Shown piece after piece: positions 1 through 6,745 of a stretch of 64,000 bases of DNA. This stretch comes from Thermovirga lienii DSM 17291 (GTDB lineage: Bacteria > Synergistota > Synergistia > Synergistales > Thermovirgaceae). Both the position numbers and the translations under genes were made by a program. How positions within the stretch are numbered: the stretch's first letter is position 1; every line of letters starts with the position of its first letter. The stretch is taken from the NCBI GenBank assembly GCA_000233775.1, contig CP003096.1, forward strand, positions 1,452,501-1,516,500, written 5' to 3'. Under the pieces are notes generated by a model. That model had not been told where the DNA came from. It ran no database searches and was given only the letters and a program-made list of their open reading frames with translations.

Positions 1-1676
1 GCGGCCACACCTAATCTTTTCAAAGACTCTTTTATGCGACTCTTCAGGATTGAGGACAAATAATCTTTATCCCCCGGTCTTTTACCCCTTGCCCTTTCAA
101 GAGCTATCTTAATGACCTTTAAAAGCTCCTCTCGCAAAACAACGGCGTCCTTTATATGGATGAAGCCCATGGTCTCTATCACAGGATCCGCTAACAATCT
201 CCCTTTATAATCAAGAACTACGGAGACCACCATCACCCCTTCCTCGGACAAGTCTTTTCTTTCTTTCAACAAACTTCCTTGCATCTCACCTATAGCCATA
301 CCGTCCACCAGAACACCCTCTGCCGGCGCTGCAGCTTTTTTAAGGCTGGCCTTGTGGGCGGTAATTCTTAAGATATCACCGTTTTGCATCAAAAAAATAT
401 TTTTCTTAGGTATGCCCATCTCCTGGGCAACATTCGCGTGCCTAACCAAGTGCCTGTACTCACCGTGGACAGGCACAAAATATCTGGGCTTCACAAGGCT
501 CAACATCATCTTCAGTTCCTCTCTTGATGCGTGACCAGACACATGTACTTGCTGGTCCTTGTCGTAGACCACATCACAACCGCAGGAAAAAAGCTGATTT
601 ATGGTCCTGCTAACCAGCTTTTCATTTCCCGGAATGGGAGAGGCGAAGACAGCTACCACATCCTTGGAGTTCAACGTTATATGCCTATGTTCGCCCTTAC
701 TCATCAGCACCAACCCTGAAAAGGGTTCACCTTGGCTTCCTGTGGTGAACACCACCATCTTCTTTGCAGGCATTTTCTCTATGTCCTCGGCTTTCACAAA
801 AAGGTCATCCTCAGCAGTAATATAGCCAAGCTCCCTTGCCAGCCTAACATTTTGAATCATGCTCCGGCCTACAAGGGCAACCTTCCTGTTGAAGGCCGCT
901 GCAGCGTTGAAGACCAGTTGGGCCCTGTGCAGGTTGCTGGCGAAGGCTGCTATCACGATCCTTTTGTTCCTGTACTGGCGGAAAAGCCGTTCCAGGGTCG
1001 ACCCTATAACACGCTCTGAAGGAGTAAAACCGCTCCTTTCCACATTAGTGGAATCGGACAGCATCAACAGTACGCCTTTTTTACCCAGCTCGGCAAAGGC
1101 TGCATAATCCGTCTCCTTTCCGTCCACAGGCGTGGGGTCCAGCTTGAAATCTCCTGTGTGTACCACTGTGCCCACAGGGGTTTCTATGGCGAGGCCTACA
1201 CCATCGGGTATGGAATGACACACAGAAATCGTCTTAACTTTAAAGTTTTTACCTAATTTGAACACATCTCCTGCCTTGAACTCGTTCATCTGTAGCGGAT
1301 AATCTGGAGCCACATCCAAGAATTTGTTTGCGACCATCCCCAGCGTTAGCTTTGTCCCGTATATAGGAACATCCAGCTTGGGCAAGATGAACGGCAAAGC
1401 ACCTATGTGATCTTCGTGACCATGAGTCAAGATGAGACCTTTTATCTTTTCCTTCCGTTCAAATAAGTATGAGGCATCAGGAATGACAAAATCTATCCCC
1501 AGCATCTCATCATCAGGGAACATCAAACCGCAATCTACTACCATCATCTCATCCTCATACTCCAGGGCGAACATGTTGCGGCCTATTTGGCCAAGACCTC
1601 CCAATGGGACAAAAAGGAGCTCTCCATCCCTTGCGGTCCTTCGCCTCTTTTTGCCCCTACCGATTTTTTTCGCCAT
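1..1676 (-). CDS. rnj: Ribonuclease J (C-terminal end cut by window edge)
   Basis: Zinc-dependent ribonuclease of the beta-CASP metallo-beta-lactamase class, acting in mRNA decay and rRNA maturation in the cytoplasm. The ATG at 1676 follows a good ribosome site (GGAGGTGAATTA). About 558 codons are present, close to the family's usual ~555, so only the last few residues should be missing. A short Lys/Arg-rich N-terminal tail precedes the fold, and the metal-binding motif LTHGHEDHIGALPF lies at about residues 84-97. The aldolase gene upstream ends 29 bp away on the same strand, so the two may be co-transcribed. The family call is firm; whether it is J1 or J2 cannot be told. Confidence 0.93.
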   Translation of the reverse strand, partial: MAKKIGRGKKRRRTARDGELLFVPLGGLGQIGRNMFALEYEDEMMVVDCGLMFPDDEMLGIDFVIPDASYLFERKEKIKGLILTHGHEDHIGALPFILPKLDVPIYGTKLTLGMVANKFLDVAPDYPLQMNEFKAGDVFKLGKNFKVKTISVCHSIPDGVGLAIETPVGTVVHTGDFKLDPTPVDGKETDYAAFAELGKKGVLLMLSDSTNVERSGFTPSERVIGSTLERLFRQYRNKRIVIAAFASNLHRAQLVFNAAAAFNRKVALVGRSMIQNVRLARELGYITAEDDLFVKAEDIEKMPAKKMVVFTTGSQGEPFSGLVLMSKGEHRHITLNSKDVVAVFASPIPGNEKLVSRTINQLFSCGCDVVYDKDQQVHVSGHASREELKMMLSLVKPRYFVPVHGEYRHLVRHANVAQEMGIPKKNIFLMQNGDILRITAHKASLKKAAAPAEGVLVDGMAIGEMQGSLLKERKDLSEEGVMVVSVVLDYKGRLLADPVIETMGFIHIKDAVVLREELLKVIKIALERARGKRPGDKDYLSSILKSRIKESLKRLGVA

Positions 1677-1705
1677 TAATTCACCTCCGAAAAAAACGCA
1701 AGAAA

Positions 1706-2992
1706 TTAATCGGAATAATCCTTTCCTTCTAGTTTTCTTCTGTTAGGAGCTTTCTCCTGTGTGTAATCACTTCGATGAGACAGCACCTTCCTGTAGGGAG
1801 CGCAATTATGATCTTGCCTCTCCGACATTATTTCAAGGACCAGTTCTGCTGTTCCTTCGCAATTAAAGCAATCTATAAACCTTTCAGCCCACTCGGCAGT
1901 TTCCTCCACGATGGATTCTTTTACCTTTTCAGGCAAGGACATTATGGCATCATGGAAGGGCTTATTGGCTTTTTTGTAGTTGCCATCGTTTCGAGAGTAC
2001 CCTTGAGAATCAGCCCATTTTACAATCTCCTGCCACAGGTCTTGAGGTATTCCCCTGTTTGGATCTTTGACGAACTCACCGTTTTCTGTGATTGCGTTAC
2101 CTGTTTCTGGGTCCATCACAAGGCCAAAGACTATGTTTTGCCAAAGGGTCCCTACATTACCCTTGTTTATACCGTACTTGGGGAACAAGGACACTTTATC
2201 CAATGGAGTACCAGATATGCCATGTTGAGCTATGGAAACACCAAATTGGGATATAGCATCTGCTACCTCTTTTGTCCTTTCAAGATTTATTCCTTCCCTT
2301 TCTCCCTTAGTTGTATCGTATGTGCCGTGTTTGCTGCCATTGGATATGGCTAGATAATCTGGGAATATTCCCCAGGCGTTAAGCCCCCCAACCAGGAAAA
2401 GGGCTTCCTCGACCGTGGTCAATTCTCCTGGGCCCTTGATTTCTCCCACTTCTACTTCAAGGCCCAAATATGGAGGTACAGACATTGCCACATCTCGGGT
2501 GTAGCAAAAATTCTCCCAGTCTGGGTTATGGGAAGCGTCAACTGCGACAGAAGTCCACCCCTTTTCCACAATACGGCCTAGATGGGAAATAGCTTTTAAA
2601 AGGTCTTCCTTTGATTTAATTCCGTAGTGGTCCACGTGCAGACCAAATACAACCCCATGTCCAAGCTCTGCGGAATACTGAACGGCAAAATCAGGAACGT
2701 TCTCAAAAGTGCAACCACAGTAGGTTGCCTCTGATTTGGCTAGTTCCAACAAAACGGCAGCTCGTTTTTTCTTAGCTGCTTTCAAAACCCCTTTTATGGT
2801 AAGGGGGTTTCTTACGTTAGCCGCAAGTACTATGGCGCCTTTCCGCTTCGCTGCTTCCGCTATGTCTCTGCCACTGACCAAAGCAACTGGTTCATTTGAA
2901 TATACAGCCTGAACATTTAAAGGCCTCTTGCTCAAGAGCTCTTTATATCCGGCTGACTCTATCTTAATCACAAAAAACACCCCCGCAGACAT
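1706..2992 (-). CDS. Class II fructose-bisphosphate aldolase family protein (long form)
   Basis: Zinc-dependent class II aldolase, TIM-barrel type, probably cleaving or forming fructose- or tagatose-1,6-bisphosphate in central sugar metabolism. Visible motifs are FGLHVDHYG (catalytic Asp and zinc His, about residue 118), LEVEVGEIKG (about 178), ISNGSKHGTYD (about 217) and AQHGISGTP (about 255). At 428 residues it is longer than the ~285-360 usual for the family, with extra sequence at the C-terminus containing a CFNC pair. The start is ambiguous: ATG at 2992 has AAGGAT upstream, while GTG at 2971 has GGGGGTG six bases upstream. The substrate is inferred and not fixed by the sequence. Confidence 0.8.
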   Translation of the reverse strand: MSAGVFFVIKIESAGYKELLSKRPLNVQAVYSNEPVALVSGRDIAEAAKRKGAIVLAANVRNPLTIKGVLKAAKKKRAAVLLELAKSEATYCGCTFENVPDFAVQYSAELGHGVVFGLHVDHYGIKSKEDLLKAISHLGRIVEKGWTSVAVDASHNPDWENFCYTRDVAMSVPPYLGLEVEVGEIKGPGELTTVEEALFLVGGLNAWGIFPDYLAISNGSKHGTYDTTKGEREGINLERTKEVADAISQFGVSIAQHGISGTPLDKVSLFPKYGINKGNVGTLWQNIVFGLVMDPETGNAITENGEFVKDPNRGIPQDLWQEIVKWADSQGYSRNDGNYKKANKPFHDAIMSLPEKVKESIVEETAEWAERFIDCFNCEGTAELVLEIMSERQDHNCAPYRKVLSHRSDYTQEKAPNRRKLEGKDYSD

Positions 2993-3103
2993 ATGATCCT
3001 TACCAAGCCTTTATATTTTATAACACGAAAAGCCCATTAGAGCATGTCAAAACACATCTAAAGGCAAGACGAAAATTTTTATAGCAAAACGTGCAAAACG
3101 GAC

Positions 3104-3132
3104 TTGCATAAAGTGCGAAGCCGTGATAATAT
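3104..3132 (+). promoter_or_regulatory. Promoter of the tRNA-Gln/tRNA-Glu unit
   Basis: A -35 element TTGCAT (3104-3109) and a -10 element TAATAT (3127-3132) are separated by 17 bp and lie about 40 bp upstream of tRNA-Gln. The fit to the sigma-70 consensus is good but not perfect. Confidence 0.6.
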
Positions 3133-3172
3133 AACCGGCGCCGTGGCGAGTTAACGTCATGGCTTCGCAAGT

Positions 3173-3247
3173 TGGGGGATCGTCTAATCGGCAGGACGCT
3201 TGACTCTGGATCAAGAAGTCGGGGTTCGAGTCCCTGTCCCCCAGCCA
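3173..3247 (+). tRNA. tRNA-Gln (anticodon CTG)
   Basis: The acceptor stem TGGGGGA pairs with TCCCCCA. The anticodon stem CTTGA/TCAAG encloses the loop CTCTGGA, giving anticodon CTG. The T-loop is TTCGAGT, the discriminator base is G and CCA is encoded. It is the first gene of a two-tRNA unit with tRNA-Glu. Confidence 0.95.
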
Positions 3248-3256
3248 ACTAATAGT

Positions 3257-3332
3257 GGCCCCATCGTCTAGCGGTCTAGGACTCAGGGTTCTCAGTCCTG
3301 CAACACGGGTTCGAATCCCGTTGGGGCTACCA
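3257..3332 (+). tRNA. tRNA-Glu (anticodon CTC)
   Basis: The acceptor stem GGCCCCA pairs with TGGGGCT. The anticodon stem CAGGG/TCCTG encloses TTCTCAG, giving anticodon CTC. The T-arm carries GGTTCGAATCC and CCA is encoded. It lies 9 bp after tRNA-Gln and just before a terminator hairpin. Confidence 0.95.
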
Positions 3333-3339
3333 AGAAATC

Positions 3340-3373
3340 AAGCGGTGTTCCTTTAGGAGCACCGCTTTTTTAA
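3340..3373 (+). terminator. Rho-independent terminator of the tRNA unit
   Basis: A hairpin with arms AGCGGTG and CACCGCT, extended inside by TCC/GGA, is followed by a run of six T. It lies directly after tRNA-Glu and points away from the convergent rtcB gene. Confidence 0.85.
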
Positions 3374-3395
3374 TGGAACTTCCAGCATTTTGAAG

Positions 3396-4568
3396 CTACT
3401 CAGGAGCTTTGAGGTTGTAAACAGGTTTCAATATTTTTTCTATATCGACAGTTTCTTGAAGCTCCTCCTGTATGTCCTCCCAATTTTTATATGCCATGGG
3501 AGCCTCATCGATTGTGTCTTTACTTATTGAGGTCGAAAAAACTCCCTCCATGCTCTTCCTAAAAGTTTCCAGGGTTATCTGACCCCTTTCAAGCATCCTT
3601 TTCATCTCTTTTCGGCCATAAGCCCGACCTGCACCATGGGGGGCAGAATAATTAAACAATTCGTTACCCTTACCCAAGCCGATCACTACACCCTCTGCCA
3701 TGTTAAGAGGAATTATGACCTTTTCACCCTTATGAGCAGAAATGGCGCCCTTCCTTACTATTCCGTCTTTTTGGCTTATGTAATTATGGACGCTTTGAAT
3801 TAGTCTATCTTCGCGTAACATCTCACCCCAGTATCTCAAAATGATCGCCAAGATGGTAAAGCGATTCAATTCCGCATACCTTTGCGCCACGACAAGCCAC
3901 TTCATGTATTCCGCTCCGCCCTCGTCCAAAGGCAAATACTCCAAGCCGGAGGGCAAATGCTCTGACCTTTTCCTACAGAACTTTTTGGCTTCTCTTTGGA
4001 AGAAATTGGCCACATCGTAACCAAAGTGCCTGCTTCCTGTATGTACCACTAGGTACAACTCTTTTGTTTGAGGATCATGGTCTATCTCTATAAAGTGGTT
4101 ACCTCCCCCCAAGGTACCATATTGGGACCACGGGGGAATCTTGGTTTTCTTCCCCATCTTGCCGCCATAAAAGTCAGTTTCCGCTTTTTCAGACAAACTT
4201 ATCATCTCTTCGTAGAGAGCAGGGTACTCTCTACGCATAATGGCAAGAGCGTTTTTGTCCTTATGATGCTTCATCCCAAGAGGAATCTTTGCCCTTATGT
4301 ATCTGTCAAGATCTCCGAAATTCACATCATCTCTTTTAATCCCATTTAGGCACACCGCAGAAACGCCGCACCCAATATCCACTCCAACCACGTTGGGGAT
4401 GACCCCACCTACGAACTTACCAGTGAAACCTATTACACATCCCGCTCCTGCGTGACAATCAGGCATAATAGCCACCAACCCCTTCACTACGGGGTGGTGG
4501 CTTATGGCTTCTATTTGTTTCATTGTAATTTCGTCAACTTTTTTGGCATGAATCAACACATCTGCCAT
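3396..4568 (-). CDS. rtcB: RtcB-family RNA ligase
   Basis: RNA-splicing ligase that joins 2',3'-cyclic phosphate (3'-phosphate) and 5'-OH RNA ends using GTP and manganese, acting in RNA repair. Recognisable family blocks are VVGVDIGCGV (metal-binding Cys, about residue 65), GGGNHFIEID and HTGSRHFG (metal-binding His) and APHGAGRAYGR near residue 305, which carries the His that takes GMP. At 390 residues it is at the short end of the family. ATG at 4568 is preferred over an upstream GTG at 4577, which has no ribosome site. It lies 31 bp downstream of speD on the same strand, and the convergent tRNA unit ends just beyond its stop. Confidence 0.93.
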   Translation of the reverse strand: MADVLIHAKKVDEITMKQIEAISHHPVVKGLVAIMPDCHAGAGCVIGFTGKFVGGVIPNVVGVDIGCGVSAVCLNGIKRDDVNFGDLDRYIRAKIPLGMKHHKDKNALAIMRREYPALYEEMISLSEKAETDFYGGKMGKKTKIPPWSQYGTLGGGNHFIEIDHDPQTKELYLVVHTGSRHFGYDVANFFQREAKKFCRKRSEHLPSGLEYLPLDEGGAEYMKWLVVAQRYAELNRFTILAIILRYWGEMLREDRLIQSVHNYISQKDGIVRKGAISAHKGEKVIIPLNMAEGVVIGLGKGNELFNYSAPHGAGRAYGRKEMKRMLERGQITLETFRKSMEGVFSTSISKDTIDEAPMAYKNWEDIQEELQETVDIEKILKPVYNLKAPE

Positions 4569-4599
4569 AATCAACACTCTTTTTTCGAAGGAGCAAATC

Positions 4600-5010
4600 T
4601 TATTTATCTTCTTTCAGAACTTCCTCCCATGTTATAAGGGAATGGTAAAATTCATGGTCTCCGTTGTCCTCCAAACCTCTAGTTATCTCCGTCACATGAG
4701 TATGCTTGGCTTCCACCATCTCGAGCACATAATCCACGGCCTTCTCCGGAAGACTTTCCGAACCACAGGTATAGATATCCAACGCTACGTAACCCACTTC
4801 GGGCCATGTATGAACAGAGAGATGAGACTCACTAATAACCACAACTCCACTAACTCCATTCGGCGGAAAACGGTGGAAAGACACAGCCCATATCTGAGCA
4901 TTGGCTCTCCTGGCAGACTCAACTAGTATTTCCTGCATCCTATCTACTTCTCCTATCACAGGAGAACAGCCTGAGGCCTCAACTATGAAATGAACTCCCT
5001 TAGGGTCCAA
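4600..5010 (-). CDS. speD: S-adenosylmethionine decarboxylase proenzyme
   Basis: Pyruvoyl-dependent decarboxylase that makes decarboxylated S-adenosylmethionine for spermidine synthesis. The small prokaryotic type is recognised by ISESHLSVHTWPE near residue 60; the Ser after Glu in ESH is the self-cleavage site that becomes the pyruvoyl group. YVALDIYTCG with the catalytic Cys follows. The length of 136 residues fits the class (~120-140). The start is TTG at 5010 with GGAG eight bases upstream. No spermidine synthase gene is nearby. It probably shares a transcript with rtcB. Confidence 0.94.
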   Translation of the reverse strand: MDPKGVHFIVEASGCSPVIGEVDRMQEILVESARRANAQIWAVSFHRFPPNGVSGVVVISESHLSVHTWPEVGYVALDIYTCGSESLPEKAVDYVLEMVEAKHTHVTEITRGLEDNGDHEFYHSLITWEEVLKEDK

Positions 5011-5231
5011 TTCTCTCGCTCCTTTCTTTTCCCTGGTTACAGGATTATTCTTATCCTATCGAAGTGGTTCGCTGCTTTCGTAATATTATACATCCAACCT
5101 ATGCTTTTGAGGGAAACAAATGGAGTGTCCACAAACCATAAACCGAGTCTCTACAATCAACTAAAAGATAACCCATTAGGCCGCTTTCGCATCTACTAGG
5201 GGAGCAGGAGGAGGGAACAAGACAATAAAAA
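5011..5231. other. Intergenic region between speD and tRNA-Ala
   Basis: No gene is seen in these 221 bp. A TATAAT-like -10 element for speD lies on the minus strand near 5086-5091, without a convincing -35. A riboswitch-like structure was looked for and not found. Confidence 0.4.
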
Positions 5232-5306
5232 TGGTGGAGCGTGGGGGATTCGAACCCCCGACCCCTTGCATGCCATGCAAGTGCTCTCCCGCTGAGCTAA
5301 CGCCCC
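5232..5306 (-). tRNA. tRNA-Ala (anticodon GGC)
   Basis: The acceptor stem GGGGCGT pairs with ACGCTCC and contains the G3-U70 wobble pair that marks alanine tRNAs. The anticodon stem CTTGC/GCAAG encloses ATGGCAT, giving anticodon GGC. The T-arm has GGTTCGAATCC and CCA is encoded. Confidence 0.96.
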
Positions 5307-5320
5307 ACATAACGGCGAAC

Positions 5321-5349
5321 ATTATACGCAGGGACGGCTCAACTGTCAA
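5321..5349 (-). promoter_or_regulatory. Consensus promoter of tRNA-Ala
   Basis: On the minus strand, TTGACA (5344-5349) and TATAAT (5321-5326) are separated by 17 bp, a perfect sigma-70 promoter. The expected transcript start is about 8 bp before the tRNA. The target duplication of the IS481-type element begins 4 bp upstream of the -35 box. Confidence 0.9.
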
Positions 5350-5368
5350 CATAAATGTTTCAGGTAAA

Positions 5369-6648
5369 TGTAGATGAGCCTATATTTCGTTCCGTCTACT
5401 TTGGTAAAGTGAAAGAGATAATGGAAAAGGCGGGTACCTCTCCTTTATACTGGTGCTGCAACAACAACCAAAACAAAGGAAAAAGGAGGTAACCCGCCAT
5501 GACTTCATTATACCAGCGACTAAAGGAATCAGGGAATCCCAAAGCCCCTATGGAAGTTATATGCGACTTGATAGAAAAAGGTAAAACAGCCAAAGAAATA
5601 GCTAACATCATGGGAATTACTGAAAGATGGGTTAGAACATTGATGAAACGGAAAAAAGATGGCCTATCTGCCAAAGAATTATTGCACAAAAAAGGTCCCA
5701 GATCCCCTCATCCAAAAAGAACTAAACCTCACATCGAAGCTTTGGTTATTGAAACTCAACAGAAAACCAACATGGGTCCTAGAAGACTTGCAAGAGAGCT
5801 GAAAAGAACCCTCAATCTGAATATATCTTCCTACACCATCAGAAACATCTTACGCAGAAACAACGTTAAAACTAAAAAAGTACGTTCTAGAAACGGAAAT
5901 AAACGCTACTATGCCAACCTAAACCACTGGGAAGCCCTACAATACTTCCAGATCGATTCAAAACATATAGCAGACGCAAAGACTCTCCCACCAAAAGCAT
6001 ATGCTGCCCTGTTTAAATACAGGCTTCCCAAATACCAATTTACCGCTATCGATATCAAAACAAGAATGAGAATCTTATGCTTCTCCGATGAATGCTCTTT
6101 CGCAAATGGCTTCTCCTTCATACTTTACATCGCCTTCCTCATGCGGGCTTTGGGCATCAGACATAGAATGTTCTTCCAAACTGACAACGGGAGCGAATTC
6201 GGCGGATCTGAAGAAAGCAGAAAAAGAAAAATATTGCAGGAAAAATTCCTAGAACCCTTAGGCGTTACTCTCCTCTCCATACCAAAAGGAGAAAAAGAAG
6301 CCCAAGGTTTTGTGGAACGAAGTCATCGCACCGATGATGAGGAATTCTACATACCTGCACTACCTCACATAACATCCCGAAAGGTCTTTATGACTTCTGC
6401 CGCAAGCTGGGTAAAATATTACAATCAAAAACGATCTCATGGAGGCAGAGATATGAACGGGAAAACTCCAAAGGAAAAAATATTTGAACTCTCACTAGTC
6501 AGTTCTAAAGCCGCTACTTCCATACCCCCTATACTCTTGGACAAAGTAAACACCTTTATACTAAAAATGGTGGGAGCTCAAAACATCTCCTGGGACTCCC
6601 ACCATCTCCTTCAACTAATTAAACGGAAGCAATTTGTGGCCCCTTACA
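5369..6648 (+). mobile_element. IS481-type insertion sequence, copy 1 (1280 bp, intact)
   Basis: The element runs from TGTAGATGAGCC to GGCCCCTTACA, defined by comparison with the second copy at 37432-38710. The ends are imperfect inverted repeats that share TGTA. It is flanked by a 15-bp direct repeat, AATGTTTCAGGTAAA, at 5354-5368 and 6649-6663. One DDE transposase gene fills most of it. Long target duplications (up to about 15 bp) and TGT ends are known for the IS481 family. It lies 19 bp upstream of the -35 box of the tRNA-Ala promoter and reads away from the tRNA. Confidence 0.93.
5429..5498 (+). promoter_or_regulatory. Hairpin that can hide the transposase ribosome site
   Basis: GGCGGGTACCTC (5429-5440) can pair with GAGGTAACCCGCC (5486-5498), with one bulged base. 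The right arm holds the AGGAGG ribosome site and ends next to the transposase ATG at 5499. Such a hairpin would block translation of read-through transcripts entering the element, as known for some other insertion sequences. The same hairpin is in copy 2. Confidence 0.55.
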
Positions 6649-6662
6649 AATGTTTCAGGTAA
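5499..6662 (+). CDS. IS481-type DDE transposase, copy 1
   Basis: Integrase-fold transposase of 387 residues. An N-terminal helix-turn-helix (about residues 24-55, KTAKEIANIMGITERWVRT) is followed by a second DNA-binding segment and the rve catalytic domain. The catalytic residues are the Asp in QIDSKH (about 151), the Asp in TDNGSEFGG (about 228) and the Glu in GFVERSHR (about 269). The ATG follows AAGGAGGTAACCCGCC. The frame has no stop inside the element: the last codons (Lys-Cys-Phe-Arg, then TAA) lie in the target duplication, so the C-terminus depends on the insertion site. All catalytic residues are present, so this copy is probably active. Confidence 0.93.
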   Translation: MTSLYQRLKESGNPKAPMEVICDLIEKGKTAKEIANIMGITERWVRTLMKRKKDGLSAKELLHKKGPRSPHPKRTKPHIEALVIETQQKTNMGPRRLARELKRTLNLNISSYTIRNILRRNNVKTKKVRSRNGNKRYYANLNHWEALQYFQIDSKHIADAKTLPPKAYAALFKYRLPKYQFTAIDIKTRMRILCFSDECSFANGFSFILYIAFLMRALGIRHRMFFQTDNGSEFGGSEESRKRKILQEKFLEPLGVTLLSIPKGEKEAQGFVERSHRTDDEEFYIPALPHITSRKVFMTSAASWVKYYNQKRSHGGRDMNGKTPKEKIFELSLVSSKAATSIPPILLDKVNTFILKMVGAQNISWDSHHLLQLIKRKQFVAPYKCFR

Positions 6663-6700
6663 AGTGGGGGGAAACGAAGAAAAAGCTGATTGAGCTCCAA

Positions 6701-6729
6701 ATGACAATATGAAGTTTCATCGTTACAAT
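6701..6729 (+). promoter_or_regulatory. Possible promoter of the glycosidase gene
   Basis: ATGACA (6701-6706) and TACAAT (6724-6729) are spaced 17 bp apart, each one base off consensus. The expected start site would leave only about ten bases of leader before ATG 6746. Confidence 0.45.
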
Positions 6730-6745
6730 ATACGTAAACTACCTA

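Noticed and set aside
5011-5231. Riboswitch or small RNA upstream of speD
   Set aside because: No stable conserved hairpin set or known motif was seen.
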